Assembly: GCA_017472375.1 (NCBI GenBank)
Contig: JAFUQL010000307.1
Span: 1-8,087, forward strand
Reading direction: 5' to 3'
DNA from: Oscillospiraceae bacterium
GTDB taxonomy: Bacteria; Bacillota; Clostridia; Oscillospirales; Ruminococcaceae
DNA: 8,087 nucleotides
Shown: piece after piece, positions 4,250 through 8,087 of the stretch
Numbering within the stretch: position 1 is the first letter of the stretch
Layout of the letters: each line of letters opens with the position of its first letter
The notes under the pieces: generated by a model
Databases searched by the model: none
Seen by the model: only the letters and a program-made list of their open reading frames with translations
What the model was told of the DNA's origin: nothing
Translations under genes and position numbers: made by a program

Positions 4250-5875
4250 TCAATCCTTTCTCTCCGGTCTGGTAAACGTCAGGGTAAAGCAGGTACCGGC
4301 CTGCTCCTCGCTGTCCACCTCGATGGTGCCGCCGTTCTCCTCCACGAGCTGGGCGATCATATACATGCCCAGGCCGCGGCCCTCGCCCTTGGAGGACACG
4401 CCCTTTTCAAAAATATGGTCCCGCACCTCGGGGCGGATGCCGCCGCCGGTGTCCTCGCACAGCACCAGGTTGCAGTCCGGCCGGCAGTAGATGGAGAGCT
4501 TGATCTCCTTCACCTCGGCATCGCCGCCGCTCAGCTCCTCGATGGCATTCTCCAAAAGGTTGCCCACGATGGTCACGCAGTCCTCCACCTTCAGCAGCAT
4601 GTCCTCCTCCCGGCAGATGCTGTCCGGGGTGAGGCGCAGCAGGATGCCCAGCTCGGCGGCGTGCATCATCTTGCCGATGATGAGGGCGCACAGCCGGGAG
4701 TTGCGGATGCTGTCGGCCGTCTGCCGGATGGACTGGCTGGACACCAGGCTGCTGTTCACGATGAAGTCCATGGCGCGGCGGGTCTCGCCCGTCTGCAGAT
4801 AGCCCAGGATGATGTGCAGCTTGTTCATGAACTCGTGGTTGAAGAAGCGCAGGGTGTCCAGCATATAACGGGTGCCGGACAGTTCATCCGACAGCCGGCG
4901 CATCTCGGTCTTGTCGTTGAGGATGCTCAGGGTGCCGGTGAGCCCGGCCTCGCCCTGCAGGGGGATCTCGCTGAGCAGCACCGGGTGGTCGCCCACCATG
5001 CAGGAGCGGTTCCGGCTGCCCAGGCCGCTCTGGGCCACCTGCACGCAGCGGCTCTCGCGGAACAGCTCGGTCAGCGTGGCGCCCACGGCCAGCGGGCCGT
5101 CCAGCCCCAGCAGCCGCCCGGCCGTCTGGTTGGAGAACAGCACCCTGCCCTCGCCGTCGGTGGCCACGATGCCGTCCGCCATGGCGTTCAGCACCTCGTC
5201 CTGCCGCAGGTACAGGTGCAGCAGGTCGCGGGGCAGGCGGCCGCCCAGCGAATCCACCAGCAGGTCCATGATGCCCCGGCTGAGCAGGGCCGCCACCATG
5301 GCCGACAGGGAGAAGATGACCAGGATGGGCAGGGTCAGGCCCAGGTACTGCTGCCACACGCCGGACATGAACACCGATGCGGTGACATAGCCCAGAATGG
5401 TGCCGTCTGCGCTGCGGATGGCGTGGAAGGCGCGGCGCTGCTGGCCCTGAGTGCCGTAGCCCACGGTGATGTAGGGCTCGGCGCCGTTCAGGATGTCCTT
5501 CTCCTCGCCCTCCACATAGGTCTCGCCGCCCAGGCTGCGCTGGGTGTGGTAGAAGCGCACGCCGTCGCTGCCGTACACGGCCAGCACGTCCAGGTCGTCG
5601 AAGTTCTCGGCCAGCTTGTCCAGGCCGCCCTTCACATCGGCGTCCGGGTAGCCGCGGCGCACCATGCGCACCACGCTGTCCAGCGAGGACACATAGGCCG
5701 CCACATTGCTGATGTTGTCGTCGATGCTCTTGCGCTGGCGGTTCACATCCAGGTACAGGGTGATGGCGAGCGCCACACACAGCACCGCTGCCGCCACCAG
5801 CATCACGCCGTAAAAGATCTGCTGCTCCAGTGAGAGCTTTTTGAACCGTGCGACCAAACGCCTCCCGCCTTTCAA
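4250..5875 (-). CDS. Sensor histidine kinase, CitA/DcuS family
   Basis: From TTG 5875 the product is 541 residues. Membrane segment 1 (about 21-43) and segment 2 (about 177-199) enclose an extracytoplasmic PAS-like sensor. It contains GVRFYH (an RxxH pair, Arg107/His110) and RRAFHAI before DGTILGYV, the pattern of carboxylate-binding CitA/DcuS sensors. A cytoplasmic PAS domain (about 221-330) is followed by the phosphoacceptor His347 in FFNHEFMNKLH, the N box GNLLENAIEEL, EDTGGGI and GRGLGMYM of the ATPase domain. It should sense an organic acid and phosphorylate the downstream regulator. The start is uncertain: TTG 5875 has AAGGA five bases before it, while TTG 5857 follows GGGAGG by only three bases. 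A longer GTG start at 5920 is excluded because it lies within the promoter's -35 box. The ligand is not determinable from sequence alone. Confidence 0.92.
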   Translation of the reverse strand: MKGGRRLVARFKKLSLEQQIFYGVMLVAAAVLCVALAITLYLDVNRQRKSIDDNISNVAAYVSSLDSVVRMVRRGYPDADVKGGLDKLAENFDDLDVLAVYGSDGVRFYHTQRSLGGETYVEGEEKDILNGAEPYITVGYGTQGQQRRAFHAIRSADGTILGYVTASVFMSGVWQQYLGLTLPILVIFSLSAMVAALLSRGIMDLLVDSLGGRLPRDLLHLYLRQDEVLNAMADGIVATDGEGRVLFSNQTAGRLLGLDGPLAVGATLTELFRESRCVQVAQSGLGSRNRSCMVGDHPVLLSEIPLQGEAGLTGTLSILNDKTEMRRLSDELSGTRYMLDTLRFFNHEFMNKLHIILGYLQTGETRRAMDFIVNSSLVSSQSIRQTADSIRNSRLCALIIGKMMHAAELGILLRLTPDSICREEDMLLKVEDCVTIVGNLLENAIEELSGGDAEVKEIKLSIYCRPDCNLVLCEDTGGGIRPEVRDHIFEKGVSSKGEGRGLGMYMIAQLVEENGGTIEVDSEEQAGTCFTLTFTRPERKD

Positions 5876-5893
5876 AAATTTCCTTACTATTTT

Positions 5894-5922
5894 ATTATAG
5901 GGTCGCAGGCGGCATGGCACAA
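5894..5922 (-). promoter_or_regulatory. Promoter of the kinase-regulator operon
   Basis: On the minus strand TTGTGC (5922-5917) and a perfect TATAAT (5899-5894) are 17 bases apart, giving a start near 5887. The -35 box is weak (three of six), which suggests dependence on an activator or low basal expression. The resulting leader is only about 12 nt if TTG 5875 is the start codon. Confidence 0.6.
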
Positions 5923-5935
5923 GGCCCGGTAAGAT

Positions 5936-6014
5936 TTGAAAAGATTACTTTAGTTTCGAAAGCCGCCAAAAGGCGTTTTTGCCCTATTCACTCGGTTGAA
6001 AGCCGGTCGAAATC
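5936..6014. promoter_or_regulatory. Helically phased TYGAAA motifs in the divergent control region (candidate response regulator sites)
   Basis: TTGAAAAG (5936), TCGAAAGC (5956), TTGAAAGC (5996) and TCGAAATC (6007) start 20, 40 and 11 bases apart, close to whole helical turns. Two share a 10-base core, TYGAAAGCCG (5956-5965 and 5996-6005). The third overlaps the -35 box of the TAXI promoter. Candidate binding sites for the adjacent CitB-type regulator; inference. Confidence 0.4.
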
Positions 6015-6023
6015 TGTTATAAT
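5996..6023 (+). promoter_or_regulatory. Promoter of the TAXI lipoprotein gene
   Basis: TTGAAA (5996-6001) and TATAAT (6018-6023) are 16 bases apart on the plus strand in an AT-rich island, predicting a start near 6030 and a leader of about 57 nt. Only the slightly short spacing is non-ideal. Confidence 0.7.
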
Positions 6024-6035
6024 ATATAGGAAATA

Positions 6036-6061
6036 CTGCAATCTTGCGGTTTTTTTATTTT
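6036..6061 (+). promoter_or_regulatory. Small leader hairpin followed by a T-rich tract (possible attenuator)
   Basis: CTGC (6036-6039) can pair with GCGG (6046-6049), one pair being G-U, around a six-base loop. TTTTTTTATTTT (6050-6061) follows, all within the predicted leader and before the ribosome binding site. The stem is weak, so this may simply be AT-rich leader sequence. Confidence 0.25.
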
Positions 6062-6086
6062 ATACTGAGAAATGGAGGGTCACCCC

Positions 6087-7073
6087 ATGACAAAACGCGG
6101 TGTCCTGGCAGCATGTCTGTTCCTGGCCGCGTCCCTTCTGATCACCGGCTGCGGCATTGCGGCCGGGTCTGTCTCTCAGTCTGTACCCACCACCCCCACC
6201 GTGCTGACCATCGGCACGGCGGACAGCGGCGGCACCATGTACCCGGTGGGCACTGTGCTGGCAGACGCTCTGACAGACCGCATCCCGAACCTGAAAGTAA
6301 ATGTGAGCGCCTCCACCGGCTCGGCCGACAATGTGTCCGATCTGGCGGTGGGTGAGCTGGACCTGGCGCTGGTATCCGGCGACGTGGCCTACGCCGCCAT
6401 AAACGGCACCGACGAGGAGACTCCCACAAATGAGGGGCTGCGCTGCATCGGCGCGGTGTACCAGAGCCTCTCCCAGTGGGTCGCCCCGCACAGCCTGCAC
6501 TCGGAGTATGTGCATGACCTGGCCGGTCGGGTCATCGGCGTGGGGCCCGAGGGTTCCACCACCGAGCTGTCCGCAAGGATCGCCCTGAAGGTGCTGCAGC
6601 TGGACAGCCGCTCCACCGCAGTGAACTGCAGCCTGAACGAGGGCTACGAGATGCTGCGCAGCCGGCAGATCAACGCCATGCACAGCTTCAGCGGCTTCGA
6701 GACCCGCAGCGTGACCGAGGTCACCGACAATATGAACTGTGTGATCCTGCGCTACACCGAAGAGGAGCTGCGGAACATCCTCATCTACAACCCCTATTAC
6801 TATCGGGCGGTGATCCCTGCAGGCACCTACAGAGATCAGACGGAAGACATCCCCACCTTCGGCGTGAAATGCCTGCTGTGTGTGGACGAGAGCATGGACG
6901 AGGAGCTGGTCTATGCCCTGACCGAAGCGCTGTGGGACAGCCGCAGCGACCTGAGCAGCGCAGAGCCCGCGCTGTCTGACCTGACGGAGGACAGCTTCGT
7001 CTGCGAGCAGCTCCCCATCCCCCTGCATGAAGGCGCCGCCCGGTTTTATCGGGACATCGGCGCGACCCGTTGA
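6087..7073 (+). CDS. TAXI-family (TRAP transporter-type) solute-binding lipoprotein
   Basis: This 328-residue lipoprotein has a signal peptide at residues 1-21 ending in the lipobox LITGC (Cys22), so it should be anchored outside the membrane. TAXI-family landmarks follow in order: TIGTADSGGTMYPVG (about 41-55), ASTGSADNVSDLAVGELDLAL (75-95), the GVGPEGSTTELSARIALKVL segment (151-170) and a C-terminal HEGAARFYRDIG (314-325). ATG 6087 is chosen because GGAGG lies eight bases before it; an ATG at 6072 overlaps this site. TAXI receptors normally feed a TRAP membrane permease, but none is adjacent: a terminator follows and the next gene is an unrelated one on the other strand. It is divergent from a CitA/CitB-type two-component system, so a role as an extracytoplasmic ligand sensor for the kinase, or as a receptor for a distant permease, is plausible. 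Family call firm; role inferred. Confidence 0.9.
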   Translation: MTKRGVLAACLFLAASLLITGCGIAAGSVSQSVPTTPTVLTIGTADSGGTMYPVGTVLADALTDRIPNLKVNVSASTGSADNVSDLAVGELDLALVSGDVAYAAINGTDEETPTNEGLRCIGAVYQSLSQWVAPHSLHSEYVHDLAGRVIGVGPEGSTTELSARIALKVLQLDSRSTAVNCSLNEGYEMLRSRQINAMHSFSGFETRSVTEVTDNMNCVILRYTEEELRNILIYNPYYYRAVIPAGTYRDQTEDIPTFGVKCLLCVDESMDEELVYALTEALWDSRSDLSSAEPALSDLTEDSFVCEQLPIPLHEGAARFYRDIGATR

Positions 7074-7097
7074 GTTCGCATCATCCGCATCCTTTCT

Positions 7098-7143
7098 AAG
7101 CGAACAGGCACCGGCCATTTGGTCGGTGCCTGTTCGCTTTTTT
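7098..7143 (+). terminator. Strong intrinsic terminator after the TAXI gene
   Basis: A 19-bp stem with one G-U pair (7098-7116 with 7121-7139) around an ATTT loop runs into six T (7138-7143). The T tract includes the last bases of the opposing pullulanase gene's stop codon. The minus side lacks a T run, so it works best for rightward transcription. Confidence 0.88.
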
Positions 7144-8087
7144 ATTGGGTCTGCTCTGTGTGCAGCCCCAGCAGCAGGGCCGCCGCCGGGGGCAGCTCCA
7201 CCCCGCCGCTGCACAGGCGGGTGGTCTCCCACACAAAGCTGCTGTCCCCATCTGCCAGCACCTGCCAATCGCCCTCGGGCAGGTGCACCCACTGGGGGTG
7301 CTGCGCCGCATTGACCAGCAGCAGCACCTGGGGCCAGGGGGCGGCGTTCTCCAGGCAGATGCCGGCGCAGTCGGGGCCGAGATTCGCCGCGAACCGCACC
7401 CGCTGTGCCGCCTGGGGGCTCTTGTCGAAAAAGGCCGGCAGCCGCTTGCGCAGGGCGATCAGCCCCCGGTAGTAGTCCACCAGCTCCTGGTTGGCCCAGG
7501 CGCGCTGCCAGTCCAGCCGGTTGAGACGGGCAGAGGCGTTGTAGGTGTTCTTCGCGCCGTGTTTGGTGCGGCCGAACTCCTCGCCCGCCAGCAGGAAGGG
7601 CCGCCCCTGGCAGCAGAAGTTGATGGCCGCCGCCAGCCGGTTGGCCCGCAGCACCTCCGGGGTGCGCGCCTCAAAGCGGCGCTGCCCGTCCAGGGTGAGC
7701 ACCAGCTTGTCCCACAGGGTCCAGTCGTCGTGGCAGGACAGGTAGGTGATGGTCTGTTCGGCGGTGGGGAACTCCCGCCCCGCCCAGCCGGTGACACAGC
7801 GGTACAGGGCGTCGGCGTCCAGCCCGCCGCCGTTCGCAAAGCCGGCGGCGCGCTCGTCCATCAGGCCGCCCTTCACCGCGTCGCGGGTGTTGTCGCAGAA
7901 GGCCCCGATGCCCTCCAGCGCCCACAGATTGCCCTTGTGGGCCAGCCGGGTGCCGGGGCGCACCGCCGCCGTGCCGCCCGCCCAGGGCTCGCCGTACAGC
8001 AGCTTCTCGCCCTTGCCGAAGCGCCGGTCCAGCTCCCGGCGGATGCGCCGCATCTGGCCCACGTCCAGCAGGCCCATCAGGTCGAAG
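7142..8087 (-). CDS. pulA: Type I pullulanase (glycogen/starch debranching enzyme, GH13), C-terminal part only
   Basis: About 315 C-terminal residues are present; the N-terminal part lies beyond the right edge. The first visible codons read FDLMGLLD, the segment of GH13 pullulanases that carries the catalytic nucleophile Asp (codon 8083-8081). KLLYGEPWAGG supplies the acid/base Glu (codon 7990-7988), and TYLSCHDDWTLWDKL matches the pullulanase region YVSxHDNxTLWDK with the third catalytic Asp (codon 7729-7727). RPFLLAGEEFGRTK, NTYNASARLNRLDW and YYRGLIALRKRLPAF are further type I pullulanase landmarks. A small C-terminal beta domain ends in ELPPAAALLLGLHTEQ. The enzyme hydrolyses alpha-1,6 branches of pullulan, starch or glycogen. 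No signal peptide can be judged. There is no sign of functional linkage to the neighbouring sensing genes. Confidence 0.9.
   Translation of the reverse strand, partial: FDLMGLLDVGQMRRIRRELDRRFGKGEKLLYGEPWAGGTAAVRPGTRLAHKGNLWALEGIGAFCDNTRDAVKGGLMDERAAGFANGGGLDADALYRCVTGWAGREFPTAEQTITYLSCHDDWTLWDKLVLTLDGQRRFEARTPEVLRANRLAAAINFCCQGRPFLLAGEEFGRTKHGAKNTYNASARLNRLDWQRAWANQELVDYYRGLIALRKRLPAFFDKSPQAAQRVRFAANLGPDCAGICLENAAPWPQVLLLVNAAQHPQWVHLPEGDWQVLADGDSSFVWETTRLCSGGVELPPAAALLLGLHTEQTQ

Noticed and set aside
4091..5833. 580-codon plus-strand open frame opposite the histidine kinase
   Set aside because: Shadow of a kinase with all catalytic motifs; the translation is rich in His, Gln, Ala and Val with no domain.
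5876..5920. GTG start at 5920 for the histidine kinase
   Set aside because: The codon lies inside the -35 element, upstream of the predicted transcription start, and the extra residues are translated promoter sequence.

Overview
The window comes from a Gram-positive, GC-rich bacterium. A high-GC member of the class Clostridia (Oscillospiraceae/Ruminococcaceae type, such as the Faecalibacterium, Gemmiger or Subdoligranulum group) is the best guess. The reasons are the ER-type SipW signal peptidase paired with TasA-like proteins, AGGAGG-type ribosome binding sites, a lipoprotein solute receptor, a CitA/CitB-type two-component system and a type I pullulanase, all at high GC with AT-rich intergenic islands. 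This assignment is inference.

Left part (1-1742, minus strand): an operon of a SipW-type signal peptidase I followed by two tandem TasA/camelysin-like secreted proteins; the second runs off the left edge. The order resembles sipW-tasA of Bacillus, without tapA. The operon has no convincing promoter where it stands, and a perfect 21-bp hairpin terminator lies just upstream of it.

Middle (1709-3140): a tyrosine recombinase gene is enclosed by a perfect 18-bp inverted repeat (1709-1726 and 3123-3140). The enclosed segment also carries a strong sigma-A-like promoter (3034-3062) that points away from the recombinase, across the right repeat and into two terminators. If the recombinase inverted the segment, this promoter would face sipW and the terminator hairpin at the left repeat would be split. 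This looks like an ON/OFF switch for a biofilm-fibre-type operon, shown here in the OFF state. It is the main discovery candidate. The repeats, promoter and terminators are seen directly; the inversion is inferred.

3141-3564: a gene-free, structure-rich stretch with two terminators and further hairpins.

Right part (3565-7073): a response regulator and histidine kinase of the CitB/CitA (DcuR/DcuS) family are transcribed leftward. A TAXI-family solute-binding lipoprotein is transcribed divergently from a shared 211-bp control region that carries helically phased TYGAAA motifs. No TRAP membrane subunits lie next to it, so the lipoprotein may be an extracytoplasmic co-sensor for the kinase, as DctB is for DctS/DctR in Bacillus subtilis.

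Right edge (7142-8087, minus strand): the C-terminal part of a type I pullulanase, separated from the TAXI gene by a strong terminator.
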